From Macrocystis pyrifera (lineage: Eukaryota; Sar; Phaeophyceae; Laminariales; Laminariaceae): DNA of 64,000 bases. Position numbers and translations under genes: made by a program. The number at the start of each line of letters is the position of its first letter. Within the stretch, counting starts at the first letter, position 1. This document shows, piece by piece, positions 44,633 through 56,190 of this stretch. A model generated the notes under the pieces. That model searched no databases. It was not told the origin of the DNA and saw only the letters and a program-made list of their open reading frames with translations. The DNA lies in the NCBI GenBank assembly GCA_031763025.1, contig JASSKH010000030.1:4703495-4767494 (forward strand), given 5' to 3'.

Positions 44633-45054
44633 TGTGGTTGAAATCGAGTTATTTCATGTAGCGTTTGTTACGTAGCATTTTTAGTCTACATTTCCCTACA
44701 ATGGCATCGACGACAGGACGTGAGATTTTGAGGAGCGAGGTCCGTGGTTCGATTCTCGCCTTCATCCCCCTAAAAAAAAAAACAAAAAAGGGGAATATCT
44801 CATGTGCAAGAACCTGTAAAACTCACTCACGTGGAAAACACCCAGGAAGGAACGATGAGAGCAATGCCATCATAGCATACTGAGTCCAGTACCGAAAAGT
44901 CGGAGGTAAAACTTGGATACTCAGAGTCTCATCGGGGTTCCTGACTTACTCGCAAGAAGAGATGAGTCAGGTTTAGTGAGGGAGAATGTGGTGGAAGTCG
45001 AGTTAATTCATGTAGCGTTTGTTACGTAACATTTTTAGTCTACATTTCCCTACA
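44633..45054 (+). mobile_element. TRIM-like miniature LTR element 2
   Basis: Direct repeats of 68 bp (44633-44700 and 44987-45054) begin TGTGGTTGAA and end TTTCCCTACA, flanked by the 4-bp duplication TGGC. The primer site A-TGGCATCGACGACAGG follows the first; the purine run GAGGGAGAA precedes the second. The interior carries GTGGTTCGATTCTCGCC, a T-arm or B-box-like word, as in TRIM 1. The two LTRs differ at only a few sites. Confidence 0.8.
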
Positions 45055-45189
45055 TGGCGCACGATTTTTTTTCGAAAGCTCCCGTCGAATTTTGTATCTC
45101 CGAACCTCTCGAGAGAGTGTACCCATGCACCCATCTATATATGTCATGCACGACCGTAGTCGTGGGGGGGGGAAAACTGACACCGTCCC

Positions 45190-45530
45190 CTGCCCCAAAC
45201 GCCATACGAAATAAACCGCCGTATCATACTATTTCCTATACCAAACACACCATCTACCATAATTCGTATATAAACGGAGGCGCCAAACTAATCCCCATAT
45301 ATACGGCTGCATTCACACTAATTCCTATACGAAACACAATACCAATTACTACCCTAATTCCTACACATTGGCGCTATATTAATTCCTAGATATATACAGC
45401 GGCACCATGCTAATTACTATCCAAAACACAATACTAGATACTCTACTATAATTCCTGTATTCCTATTCAAAACACAAGACCAACCACCAGTTTAATTCCT
45501 AGATAAATAGTGGCACGATCATATTCATTC
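45190..45530. repeat. Degenerate tandem repeat on TTAATTCCTA
   Basis: Diverged units of about 50-75 bp share CTAATTCCTAT, ACACAAT and GGCGCCA words. Not coding. Confidence 0.55.
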
Positions 45531-45987
45531 CTATGATACCATGCTATTGCGAGTCATGTGCAGAACATACTGCTACCCCCAAGAGCTACAGGAGTATCTA
45601 TACAGATGTACCTACGTTCAAGTCTGGAATACTTTGCCCTCTCGTGAGGGTACAACAGTAGTAGTAGTCATTCAACGTATCTATCGGCTCCGATCCTATA
45701 CCTGAGGAATTTTTCGTGAGGCACTAAAATATACCAGGGTAAGGAAGGATGTTTTCCTAAGGGACAGTTCGCTTGCAGTGCTTCGTTTTAGAGTTTGTTT
45801 TTAGCTTTTCAGGTCAGGTAAATTATGTTGCTATGCCCGAAAATGTAAGGATATTTCGAGTAGTAACATGAGTGCCAACACGGTCTTACTTTTTCGGACA
45901 GAGTGCTACTGCTGCTTACCACTCTGTCCGAAAATGTCAGAACCGTTTCGTTCGTTAGCCGAAACCGTCTTGCTTCTCCGGACAGCG

Positions 45988-45990
45988 TGG

Positions 45991-46022
<32 letters not shown>
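45988..46022. repeat. (CTG)n microsatellite
   Basis: A run of about eleven CTG units. A comparable run lies at 58759-58784. Confidence 0.9.
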
Positions 46023-46023
<1 letters not shown>

Positions 46024-46420
46024 GTGAAACCTGAAGGGAAACACGACGTTCTAGTACGAACTGGGAGTAAAGGGTTTGGCCGCTGCTGCAGGCAAGCGCC
46101 AAGGCTCGGATCCACGTGGCCTCTTTATGGTATATCAGGTATAAATCATTGTGGCGAGTGTGAGTTCGAATGATCTACCCGTTGCGTTACCAAGCCTCTG
46201 TTCTTAGCAACGTTAAGGACCAAAGAAGAAGCTCGAACAAGGTCACGAGTACCCGTGAACTCGTCTCTAGACGAGTACCCGGGTATGTACTCGCCTACAA
46301 TGTCCCCTAGAAGTCACGAGTACCCGGGGTTTCCCCCCCCAGATTGCGCGAGTACTCGTTGGCCGCGAGGACTCGCAGGGCACAACTTTAGTCTGCAGCA
46401 AGTTTTTCTCGGTGTATGGT

Positions 46421-46738
46421 GTACGTAGCGTGCAGGCCACACCAGGTATCGGTGATGCTCGGCGCGGCAGGTCGAGAGTGAGTGATGATGAGACTAAACA
46501 ACAAGCCCATCTCACATCGACGATCACGACAGCTGTCGTCAGCAGTTACTTGGTGACGAAGGGGGGCAATTCTCCGCCTCAACCGCCGGCAGATCTACGA
46601 AGATCTGTGACCACTTTAGTAGAAGATCCAATTTGCACGATAGTGGGAGAATATCCTCTGTTCATGCACGATCTTGCATGGCAGATATCGCCAACTGACG
46701 GTGGAAGAATATCCTGTGACGCACAAGAATTCGAGTAG
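46421..46738 (+). CDS. Possible terminal exon, unknown protein
   Basis: After CGTAGCGTGCAG an open frame without stop runs to TAG at 46736-46738. It includes STITTAVVSSYLVTKGG, DLRRSVTTLVEDPICTIVG and LAWQISPTDGGRIS. The composition is protein-like and the acceptor is reasonable, but no partner exon or domain was found. Confidence 0.25.
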   Translation, partial: VRSVQATPGIGDARRGRSRVSDDETKQQAHLTSTITTAVVSSYLVTKGGNSPPQPPADLRRSVTTLVEDPICTIVGEYPLFMHDLAWQISPTDGGRISCDAQEFE

Positions 46739-46789
46739 GAGAAGGGCACTTTTTGATAACACACGAAACCTCCTTTCGACAGTGGTTGT

Positions 46790-46970
46790 CCCGCCCGTTG
46801 GGTCGGGTCGGGTCGGTTCCGGTCCGGTCGCGTCGGTGGAGGGTGACCCGACCCGACTCGCGAGACTTCAAAAACCTCCAGTCCCAACTCGACCCGACCC
46901 GACCCGTGAGGTTTAAAAAAATTGTGACCTGACCCGCGGGTCGGGTTATGACCCGTGAAGAGCCCTTCTT
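46790..46970. mobile_element. MITE family D built on GGGTCGGGTCA
   Basis: Repeats of GGGTC/GACCC on both strands, ending TATGACCCGTGAAGAGCCC. The same right end, and a matching inverted left end, are seen at 54526-54695. The left end here is unclear. Confidence 0.5.
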
Positions 46971-46999
46971 TGATATTTACAGTAGTCCAAGTGTCGCGC

Positions 47000-49880
47000 A
47001 TTTTGAAAATAACCCAACAGAGGGCTTCATGTGTGGCCGATGCTGCAGGTGCACGTCGGCATTGTTTCTTCCTTTTCTTCGTTCATTTTTTTCCTTCCCT
47101 CTTCCCAAGTCCCACAAGGGGGTCAAAAATGGCGATTGAAACACATACACACCCTGTACACATACGAACACACACACATATATATACGCCAACGATTGCG
47201 GCACGAGCACAGTTGTAATGCTGGTTTCGCCCGCCAACCCCGGCCCACATCTTCCTGCCATCATCCTCAACAACGAGAGATTTTTCAAGGCTGTCACTAC
47301 TTACTGTAGTACGACTCCCTCTCCCACCGCTCCCAAACACCCCCCTACGGAATTATTTGTCGACGAGAGCTGATGAACCCAGCACCCTCAAAACGGAACT
47401 AAGGCTCGGTGGGGGGGGGGCGCCGCACGTGCTCCGATCTCTTGCTTTGCCAAACACATCGCTTTACCAATTCTAATGGCACTCACACCAGATTTATTTA
47501 GCTTTGCATCAGAATACTCGTAATAGTCTTGCCCACCGAAATTGTATCGTGCATGTTACCAATCTGACTTGAAATCGAATATCTTCCAACACCGCAGTAG
47601 CAATCTCTCTACTATCACTCTCTGAACCAGTGCATAATCCCCTTTCCCTTGAAGGCTCCTAGCTACGCCACGCCACCCTCCGTCGGCAAACCCTCGTTTA
47701 CCCTACTCCTCGTCAATGTCCACCCCCACGTCATTGACGGCAGTGCTCCGGTTTCTACTCCAATCATATCATAAGCAGAAAAACACGCTAGGTGTGTCAT
47801 GTATACCTGGTGCACTTCGCGTTCTGTTTTCGTTTTCCGGTGTTCTGATAATAGCAGAAAAACCACAGAGAGAGGCCGCGCCCATCGAATTTCGTGTGGG
47901 ATGAATGGCCTGGCCCACAAGAAACTACCAAAAATACGTACGAAGCGATAAATTCGTTATAGGCATGCACCCCCCCCCCCCCTGCCCCCTATCGCTTCCA
48001 AAATAAGACAGAGAACCGGGTAGCGGGAAATATATTTGGAGCCGTAACTGCCCGAGTCGTCGGTTTCTCGCGTACATCTGACTGAGCGCGCGCCCCCGCG
48101 CGGCGGAGGGGGGGTCTACCCACGTTCTCCGAACATGCCTCTCTACGGGAGTTCCAACGACAACATACTCCAAAAATATGAAATATGTCGAACTGGACCC
48201 CTATATATACGATCATACACCGCCTTTGTATCATACCGGTATCTTAGATCGCATATCCGCGGTCAAAGAGTTTTTGAAGTATTCTCCCCACGCCGGTACG
48301 ATGAAAAAACGGGGAAAAACAATCACGTAAAAGCCCTCAGCTATCAGCCTCGAGTGAATACTACTGCATCTGTCACCAGTGACCCCCCCCTCCCGGATCA
48401 TTGTTCTAATTTTGAAGCCAACGCTGTTTGTTCTCTAATTTTTCGGAAAGCAAACGGACAGTTCAATGCGTTACCAGTTCTCTCACAGAAAAAGTAGGAA
48501 CTAACACGTGACACCACTCTAAAAAAATTAAAGAGTAGAAAGCAACATACACTTCAGCACGTTACATGGTCTAAAAGAAGGATAGCAACGGGTACATTCA
48601 ACACGTTTCAAGCACCACCTACTTGTAGATATAAACCCCACCCCGTACGTCCGTAAAAATGTGGTTCCAACGAGAGAGCGTGAGACAGGAATCTCGGTGC
48701 CGGTTACCTCTCATGGGTGACTCGAGGTCGAATATGTAGGTGAAGAAGGGAGACTCGCACAGACGATATACACACACATATATATAGCCCCCGGTTACAT
48801 CTCCCGGAAGGATTTCACACTGAGGGTTACATTCCTATCTATGGCGATGTTGATGCGCTGTCTAGACTTTGCCCAAAGCACTCCACAACAACACCGCACC
48901 ATCAAAAACTCATCACCAGACATAAAACCAAGGATCACTCTCTTGACTGCAAGTTCAACGTCGCCGCCCAAGCGATGCACGCGCCACGGACAGACAGACG
49001 AAACTCTCAAACGGAAAACCAGCTTCGGGGGCAATCTCTCTTTTGCCCGTCCCCCCGCGCCCCCTTGGCCTCCTCGCTCTCCACCCCTTCCGGTCGATCC
49101 GGCCCACCCATCCGTTAAAATTATCAAATCGATCGTCCGCGTCATAACACACAGGCGGTAAGTAGACTACGCCCCGCATCCCTTCCACCGCTTCGCTTCC
49201 AGTTTTGTAAAATAATACTTCGAAGTATGCGGGCCCCGCTCGGCTGTCTTCCACACAATTCAAGCACTCTCGGGCCCGTTCTTATCACGTCAACATGAAA
49301 ACAACATACCCTGGGTATTAACGCCCTTCTGCGACTTCAAATCTGGTACGAAGCCACCAAAAAAAACGACAAAGCGCCCGTGTCTTAACAACCTTCCAAA
49401 CGTCGGAAAGATCATGAGCTATCCATCTACAGATAGATCATCTAGATCTTAACCTGCCGTCATGAGATGTTGTGCATGATGCGCATAGTACAGACCTACC
49501 CCAATAACCACGTGCCAGTTATTAAAAGGTCATGCAGCTTTCCACGGCTTCCACCCGACAAAGATTTGGCTAGGTCAGACAGGTCAAGAACATGCATAGC
49601 TTCCCTGAAAGGTCTGCAGTTGTAGATCATCAAGTTTGAGAGCCGATGATCTGTTCGTGGCGTGCAGGCCAAACCTTCTAGAAAAAAACGCGGGCATCGA
49701 CACTACAGCGCATCGTTCCTGGGACGCAGCAGGAAGCGATCCCCCTTCTATCTCATCACCACCGGCCAGAGACACAACCATATATCGCTACGTCACACCT
49801 CCACCACACCAAACCCCACCCCACGACACCCCACCCCACCCCCACCACGCTACAAACGCCACCGCACCCCACCCCACCCC
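47000..49880. other. Spacer with nothing firm
   Basis: Several ORFs of 80-120 codons occur (for example at 48135-48497 plus and 48795-49145 minus). No recognised domain, no consistent splice partners and no repeats apart from short C and G runs and a CACACAC stretch near 47170. Confidence 0.4.
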
Positions 49881-49881
49881 A

Positions 49882-50109
49882 CTACGCTGAGTCGGTATTT
49901 TCCTGCGAATCTGCCACGGGCTGCGTGATCTCGTCGTTGTTGGTGGTGGTGGGGGCGGGGCTAGTGGTGGTGTTGTCGGCAGTGCCGCTCGCCGCTATTG
50001 TTGCCACCGTGCCACCGCCAACAACGCTTTGGAGGTAGAGGGCCAAGAGGTCGGCCTTGCACATGGGGCAGCAGGGATGGTTTGCTTTGTCCAACCACTT
50101 ATCAATGCA
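49882..50109 (-). CDS. RING-H2 exon 3 and C-terminus
   Basis: Opens after AAAACAG with CIDKWL and closes the finger with CCPMCK. The tail SAAIVATVPPP-type sequence on the other strand is a shadow; the real tail is LQSVVGGGTVATIAASG to ENTDSA. Confidence 0.8.
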   Translation of the reverse strand, partial: CIDKWLDKANHPCCPMCKADLLALYLQSVVGGGTVATIAASGTADNTTTSPAPTTTNNDEITQPVADSQENTDSA

Positions 50110-51241
50110 CTGTTTTTCGTCGATTGGTCCACCAAATGTACGATGTCCGACATCCGGCAGATGGCAGCACACAATTTTTCGACGAGGGGAGGCGGGATGG
50201 GGGGTCGTGGTGAGAGAGGTGAAGCAGCGACTGGTACACTTCAGTTTCGAGGTGTTTTTTTTTTCCTCGGCAGGTGTCATACCGGCAGGTGGCAAAGGCG
50301 ACAACAACAACCCACCTCTTCTACTCTACGACCATCAGAGGTAAGAACCCCCGCCCCTACGCCCCAGCCGGAGCATGCACATACCGACTACTGACTGACA
50401 ACAACAAGGCATGCCAGATGGCTGCACTATCAAGCACGCACCGCAGCGGTCCTCTTCGCTCGATCGAGGTACATTGCTGATGCAGCTACTGCAGACTAAC
50501 AATTCACCTGAGCGTGGTAGGTATGTCGGCAAGGCAGACGGCACAGGTTGTCTCCGGGCACGTACTCGCCGAAGCACACTACGCACGCCATAGCGGTCGT
50601 CCAGTCTTCGGGAGTCCCTCTCGGCATGCCTGCACAGGCGGGTGTCATTCATCAATTAATCATTTTTATGCGTTGGCTGGTCGGGTTAAAGCACAACATA
50701 TTTTATACTATCCTCCTACTTCTTCTATACATCGAGATTTTTCCGTGACACGTTTCTCGTTTTCTTCTTGGAATTATAGGTGCGGATTTCCTGTGACGTT
50801 ACCCCCTCCCGACCCTACCCCCCCTCCCCCTTTGGCCAAGGGGCGCAAAAGCTTTCGGTGGATTGATTTGATTGGTTGTTGCTCACCTATCTCCTCGGAA
50901 GGCGGCATGTTTGAGCCAGTAAATGGGGCGGCGGTAGCGGTAGTGGAGGCGGTGACGGCAGACTCATCCTCTTCCTTCGTTCCGACAAGTATAGTAAGGT
51001 GGCAATCATAAATAGGGGGACAGGGATCGGAGGGAGGGGGCGTGCTCGATATCGTGGGGGGGGGGGTGTGCTGGCCGAAGATGCGTCCGTGCATTAGAGG
51101 TTGCGGGAGGGGGGGAAAGAGACAACGACGTCTACGGTTCTTGAACAAGAACGCTTTCTGTAGGAGATCGCGGTAGAATGCCTTGACTGACCGCCCCCCT
51201 ACACTTCGATTTTGTTCTATCACTTTTACTTTCCAGCTCAA
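49882..51241 (-). CDS. RING-H2 finger protein, probable E3 ubiquitin ligase
   Basis: Three minus-strand exons: up to 51241-50803 (5' limit uncertain), 50629-50508 and 50109-49882. Exon 2 gives CVVCFGEYVPGDNLCRLPC then RHTYHAQ; exon 3 continues CIDKWLDKANHPCCPMCK. Across the phase-0 junction this is a complete C3H2C3 RING-H2 finger. Exon 1 ends in a Gly-rich stretch before GTAACG, phase 1, matching exon 2, whose first two bases follow TGTGCAG. A Thr/Ala/Asn-rich tail of about 55 residues follows the RING to a stop at 49882. RING-H2 proteins recruit E2 enzymes; the target is unknown. No membrane span was seen in the part read. Confidence 0.8.
50508..50629 (-). CDS. RING-H2 exon 2
   Basis: First half of the RING: C-x2-C (CVVC), then C-x3-C-x-H-x3-H (CRLPCRHTYH). 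Flanked by GCCTGTGCAG and GTGAAT. An in-frame ATG at 50627 could be a start if exon 1 is not used. Confidence 0.85.
50803..51241 (-). CDS. RING-H2 probable exon 1
   Basis: An open frame through IYDCHLTILVGTKEEDESAV and GEQQPIKSIHRKLLRPLAKG to donor GTAACG (phase 1); an alternative donor GTAGGG at 50818 has the same phase. The first residues overlap the SINE at 51214-51533, so the true start is probably further in, for example at the Met near 51100. Confidence 0.45.
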
Positions 51242-51533
51242 CTCGTAGGAGATTTTACCCTCAGCGGCCTTCTTCTGGACAAGCCGGGGTCACAGGTGTC
51301 GTCCCTTCTCCACCTCCGGTACGTGCCTTCACTTTTATCGCGCATAGAGCTCACCATTCCTGCTTCTCTTCGTTTTTGATCGAATGTTGCCCACTCACAC
51401 TCTTGTGCTTTCCGCTAATCATTTTTGATGCAAGAAACAATCCCTACGAGTACGTGCACTCGGTGAGAGTTGAACCCACGAAAATGATCTTAGTAGGCAC
51501 GCGGACCACCTACCAAGCCACGGCCCTACGCTA
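51214..51533 (-). mobile_element. tRNA-derived SINE, full-length copy
   Basis: On the minus strand: A-box-like TGGCTTGGTAGGTGG, B-box GGGTTCAACTCTCACC, then the shared body to TGGAAAGTAAAAGTGATAG. It has an internal Pol III promoter and a short A-rich end. It abuts exon 1 of the RING gene. Confidence 0.8.
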
Positions 51534-52139
51534 AAACGAGTATAATAATAAGGGCAAAAGAGGCCTTGACGCGCCCAGAAAGACTGGCCCCCTAAAACAG
51601 CGCATTAGTTACTGAAGGCGGGTAGGGGTGGGGGGGGTATAAGGCAGAGGGGGGGATACGCGGGGGTATACGCTACTCGAAGGGCTACTGCGGGGGGAAA
51701 CATTAATCAAAACCAAGTACAATGTTGTACAAACTAAAACGAGGATATATGATGTTTGGGTCCTTAGTGAGTTCTGACTACTATACGTAGACCCTCGTAA
51801 TATTTTTTGTTTTTGCATCTTCTCGCGATATAAATGCGGGGCACGAACTGCAGTTGGGGGGGGAGAGGAGAGGCCTGCCACGTATGTGCAACCGGATCTG
51901 AGTTACGATTAGGAGGGAGAGAGACAAGAAGGGTGTCAAGATAATAAATGGGCACTAGAAACAAATACATATATAGAACTACTTATAGATATCTCGATCT
52001 CTGAGCGTCCTCGGTTGGTACATCCTTGGCCTTTCAGAGCTCCCACTTGGGAATCGCCACCTTTTACTACTTGCCGGATCTTTCCAGCAGGTGTTTGTTT
52101 CTCCATACCTCTTCGTACTTTCAGTCCTTCTTTCATTTT

Positions 52140-52690
52140 TTTCTTCTTTCGTTTCGTGTGCGTGCGTGTACTCCGAGCACAGGGCGAACCCGGCACCGTC
52201 GCGGGTGTCAGCGGGCGCTGGCTGGTAGACGGGGAGTTGGCAGGAGCGCGGTCGCCGCTTTCGTGCCTAGGCGTCGCGTGTGCCTCAAGACACGAGAGAT
52301 GCATCAATAGGCTCTGTCTGGCCTCCATTTGTGATTTTTTATAGAGTACGTACGAGTATTTAAGGGTCGTTCGGGATTGTAAGATAATATTCAAGCGGTG
52401 CTTATTTTTGCGACCGGGCTGAAATCACAAGAGGGAGGTATCCCCGTCTGAGCACCAACATTGTCGAGCTGGCGAACGAGGTCCTCGGTGAGCACCGGGC
52501 TTCACGCGAGGCGGGCGACGGGGCTCACTGTGGAAGAGAGGGAGCATATATTTACCCGGACCGAATCGGTGGTGAGATGGTCGCGAGAGGGGCGGGCGGC
52601 GTAAGAGGCTGAGAGAGAAGCTCTGCTTTTTTATTTTTTATTTTTTTATTCATTTTTTCTTTTAAATTGGTGTAAGGTGTTCCAATCAGT
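52140..52690 (-). repeat. Dispersed repeat of about 550 bp, copy 2
   Basis: Reverse-orientation relative of 20350-20915. Matching words include GGTGAGCACCGGGCTTCACG, AAGCGGTGCTTATTTTTGCG, GACACCCGCG-type and TAGGCGTCGCGTGTG. Confidence 0.6.
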
Positions 52691-52884
52691 TAGTAAATTA
52701 TTTTACGGAAAGGGGACGGGAATTTTTTTCTTTCAGAAAGTTTCGGTTTCATAATCATTGTTTTGCTGTGTTGCTGTGCCGTGCTGTGCTCTATCTTTCG
52801 TACATACGAGTACGGACACGGAGCATATCGAAAGAAGAAAAAAAGTACCCTACCTGGGCTATGCACATACGCAGATACGTACGA

Positions 52885-53130
52885 CATCTGAGCGAGCGTA
52901 GCGGAAAACCGCCCGCGATGCGAAGCGTATATGGCGTCCGAGCTGTTTGCTCCTGAAGGATGGCGGCGGGACTCTTGGCATATTATCAAGTCGCCAGTTT
53001 GCAACTACAGTATAGTCAAAAAACAATATTCAATCATGGACCTCTGTCCGCTTCGCATAATTTGATGTAATTTTCCTTCCCGAGCGAGCGTAGCGGGCGG
53101 CGTAGGCCGCCCGCGGAGCGAAGCGCCTTG
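52885..53130. repeat. Two GAGCGAGCGTAGCG hairpin words
   Basis: GAGCGAGCGTAGCGG...CGATGCGAAGCG at about 52890-52930 and GAGCGAGCGTAGCGGGCGGC...CGGAGCGAAGCGCC at about 53079-53126. Each is an imperfect inverted repeat that could fold. Function unknown. Confidence 0.5.
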
Positions 53131-54364
53131 TGTGTATATAGATATAGACCTGGGCCAGCCATGAAGCGCACAACCAATCATGGGAGTCGTATCTCGTGAA
53201 CCACTGCGAATTAATACTTGAAATTTGGAGGCAATGACCCTTACGTAGCGCAAAAAAAGTAAATAAAAAATATGACATGTTAATAATTCGACTCGAACTC
53301 GGCGAGGTATCGGCAAAAACTCGAAACCACCTTTTTTACACCGAATTCCTTAATAAAAGTGCCGTTCCCGATCAAGGCGAAATTTGGTGGAGACCTTGTT
53401 AATAGTGGGGATACAAGGAGAAGATAGACATCAGTTTAATTGCCCAATTCGTTGCCCATGACGAGGTATGGCCACAAACAGTATTCCGTACTTAAATCAA
53501 GTGTAACGATAAAAATGATATTTACTGCGATGCAGCGCTCAATTTTGCTGTTTTCGATCTGGATTTTCAGCACCGTATTTGTGACCCCCGCGCGAAATTA
53601 CGTCGTACCTGGCTTCTTTGTTTTCTTCTTTTCAGATGAGGTTCACTCATGTTTCTATATTTTTTAGTTGTATTTTCGGTCGTATCTCTCGAACACAAAA
53701 AACGAAAAAAAGCCCGGGGCGATACGTTTCGGTTGGTGCATGCATGGTCGTGTCAAATTTTTCATGCCTAACTGCGTAAAGTTGGGCGCTGCATGGCCGA
53801 CCTCCTGAATCGACAGGGTCATGGCTGGTATCGAGTCGCCGTTCGCCGCTTTCAGCGTACCTTTGCGTCGCGATCCCTCGTCCTGCTCCTCCTCCTCCTG
53901 TCGTCCTGCAGCTCACTGTTGCTGCTGTCCTCAACACCATCATCCTCCTTTTCTTGACCGCGGCCCTTTGCCGGATGGCTACTGCCGAAGACGAAGTAGT
54001 CGAACAGGGACCGTCGCGCCTCGCGGTCGAGGGTGCTCGGGGGCCGCGGGTGGTGGGACGTCGACAAGATCGTCGCGGCATGCTCCAAAGCTGCTTACAT
54101 GGGTGGGGTTCAAGTCGAGTCAGCCGCGTGGCGGAAGAAAGAGCAGATTCAACAACAACAAAAATAGGAGGTGGTGCGGGTGTGAGCGAGATGTACTGCT
54201 ACTGTGGTGGAGAGGTTGTGGAGGGAAAAAGGGGCGATCATATTTACTATTAATACTGTGTATATTATACATCTGGTGCCAGACCCGGTACGTAGTCGGG
54301 CGGTGCTACTTCTACTACTTCGTAAATACGAGCGTAAACACTTCTTTGGTTTTTCCTTTTTTTT

Positions 54365-54522
54365 CTAACCATCACTTTTACGTTCCAGCTCTCTGGACAA
54401 GCTGTGGTGGCAGCAGGTGTCTTCCTCCTGCCCCCCTACCCCGTCCCCGGAATATACTAGCCTTCATTTTTAGCGCGCAGAGGGTTCAGCATTCCCACTG
54501 CTCTCGTCGATGTTCATCGAAT
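54365..54522 (-). mobile_element. Truncated tRNA-derived SINE
   Basis: The 3' half of the family: ATCACTTTTACGTTCCAGCT, CTGGACAAGCTGTGG and TTCAGCATTCCCACTGCTC. The tRNA-like head is missing, replaced by MITE D. Confidence 0.6.
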
Positions 54523-54525
54523 CAG

Positions 54526-54695
54526 GGCTCTTCAACGGTCAGGTCAAACCTCGCGGGTCGGGTCGGGTCGGGTCGGGTACGGGCGACGGCGGCCCAACCC
54601 GTGAGAATTTGGAAACCTGACCCGAACCGACCCGTGAGATTTTCAAGAAGTTTGTGACCCGACCCGTGGGTCTCGGGTCATGACCCGTGGAGAGC
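54526..54695. mobile_element. MITE family D, complete copy
   Basis: The ends GGGCTCTTCAACGGTCAGG and GGTCATGACCCGTGGAGAGCCC are inverted copies. The interior is (GGGTC)n-like. About 170 bp. Confidence 0.6.
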
Positions 54696-54968
54696 CCCGA
54701 AACTTTGCTGCGTGAGAAAATTCTGTAGGCCCACCACTCTATGTAGATATACGCCGCTTGCCCTACGTTGGGGTCAACCGCGGCGGCGGAAGAAAAGCAA
54801 AGCGAGAGATAGATGCGCAAGCGGGAACCATGTGGGCGCTTCCAGTTTCCACGCGCAGACGATGCGGCGGAGAGCCAACATTTCCCGACTCCCAAGCTCT
54901 GCGGCGTATGACTACATGCCGCCATGTTCATGTCATATACCGATACGTCGAAGTGTAAATAGAAATAA

Positions 54969-55166
54969 TTACGTACGACACCCAAATGCTTCGTAGTTTC
55001 GCGTGTTTATTATGTACCAGGGCACACCTCTTGAGGCGGCGGCGGCAGCCCGCTGCCGCCGTAACACGGCAACGCAGCCGATCGCGCACAGGACGAACAA
55101 GATCGCGCTAATGGGGTTCGGGGCCGCTTCGTTCAGCAGTTCTCCCATGACGATCGTGAGGCACAC
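54969..55166 (-). CDS. Likely C-terminal exon of a membrane protein
   Basis: After a pyrimidine-rich (CACC)n stretch and ACCACCAG, 65 codons run to TAA. They read MGELLNEAAPNPISAILFVL then CAIGCVAVLRRQR, a membrane span followed by a basic stop-transfer, and a short cytoplasmic tail ending NYEAFGCRT. This fits a type I membrane protein. Upstream exons were not identified. Confidence 0.5.
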   Translation of the reverse strand: MCLTIVMGELLNEAAPNPISAILFVLCAIGCVAVLRRQRAAAAASRGVPWYIINTRNYEAFGCRT

Positions 55167-55189
55167 CTGGTGGTCATCGTGGCGGCGGT

Positions 55190-55256
55190 GGCGGCGGCGG
55201 CGGTGGTGGTGGTGGTGGTGGTGGTGGTGGTGGAGAGGGGGGGGGGGGGGGGGGGC
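55190..55256. repeat. (GGC/GGT)n then G tract
   Basis: GGCGGC and GTGGTG repeats run into a G run of about 17. It forms the intron side of the acceptor of the exon at 55166. Confidence 0.85.
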
Positions 55257-55341
55257 GTGATCGCGAAAAAGGCCAAAAAAAATAAAACGCCGGCAAGAGG
55301 ACAAGAAATACCGTCAGAAACAAAAAAACATGGAACACGGC

Positions 55342-55777
55342 TGAATCTTATGGGAACCCGAAACCGGAAAAAAAACAGGATTTCCCTTCATCGTGCAGAA
55401 ACCCCAGGGTAGTGCCGTCGGTAGACATGAGCTACATTTCCCATCACTGCCCAAACATAAAAGCCTGTGCTTTCAACACACAACACCTACCATCGCCGAT
55501 GATTCCTCGCCTCACAGGGCACGAGATGACGTCCAACCTTCAAAGCCGTATGCTCCACTGTTCTGAGAGCGCTCTCTACCAAGTTTGGGGGTCGTTGGTG
55601 CTGTGTGGCTGGAGTTCTTGCTCGAGACGTGGGGGCCTGACCCATTACTGGTCCGTTTTTTTTCAAGACGAAACTATTGTGCTGCGGCATACCAGTACCA
55701 AACAATACTTCCCATCGGCTGTGTGGGTTTCAACACCATAAAGGGGAAATCCTGTTCTGTTTTCCGGTTTTCGGTCC
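55342..55777. mobile_element. TIR element with inverted ends of about 50 bp
   Basis: The left end TCTTATGGGAACCCGAAACC then ACAGGATTTCCC matches, inverted, GGGAAATCCTGTTCTG then GGTTTTCGGTCCGATAAGA at the right, about 80% similar. The interior (about 330 bp) has no recognised coding region. Confidence 0.6.
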
Positions 55778-56089
55778 GATAAGAGTCAGCCTAAGAACAA
55801 ATCATATACCAAAAAATGAGAACAACAGCAGCGCCCATGCGTGAATCCGTCAAGATCAGTTGGTTTGTGTTTTTGAGTTTTTGATCACGCTTTATCTCAA
55901 ATAGGGGGGTCGGTGGGGCCGGGGAAAAGATTTTTGCAAGCAAAGCACAAGCCAACAACACGAGTAGTAGAAGCAGCAGCGGGCAATAAAAATCTACCTC
56001 GCGTCGTACCTATCAAAAATGACATACGAAAGTACAAAACAATTACACCTGGTACAGCAGTATATTATAGTAAAGCAAGGGACCATATT

Positions 56090-56190
56090 AATAGTAAATA
56101 GGGCCAAATATTGTTATCAGTAGTCTAAATAGGTAAATATATACGCGTAGGTTTTAATGACTACCGTAGGTCCTATTCACTATTGTTGTT
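56090..56190. mobile_element. MITE family B, decayed copy
   Basis: GGGACCATATTAATAGTAAA, AATATTGTTATCAGTAG and GTAGGTCCTATTCACTAT. Both termini are degraded. Confidence 0.55.

Noticed and set aside
51440-51535. tRNA gene on the minus strand
   Set aside because: A- and B-box are present, but the sequence does not fold into a full cloverleaf by eye and is shared by other copies with a common body: it is the head of a SINE.
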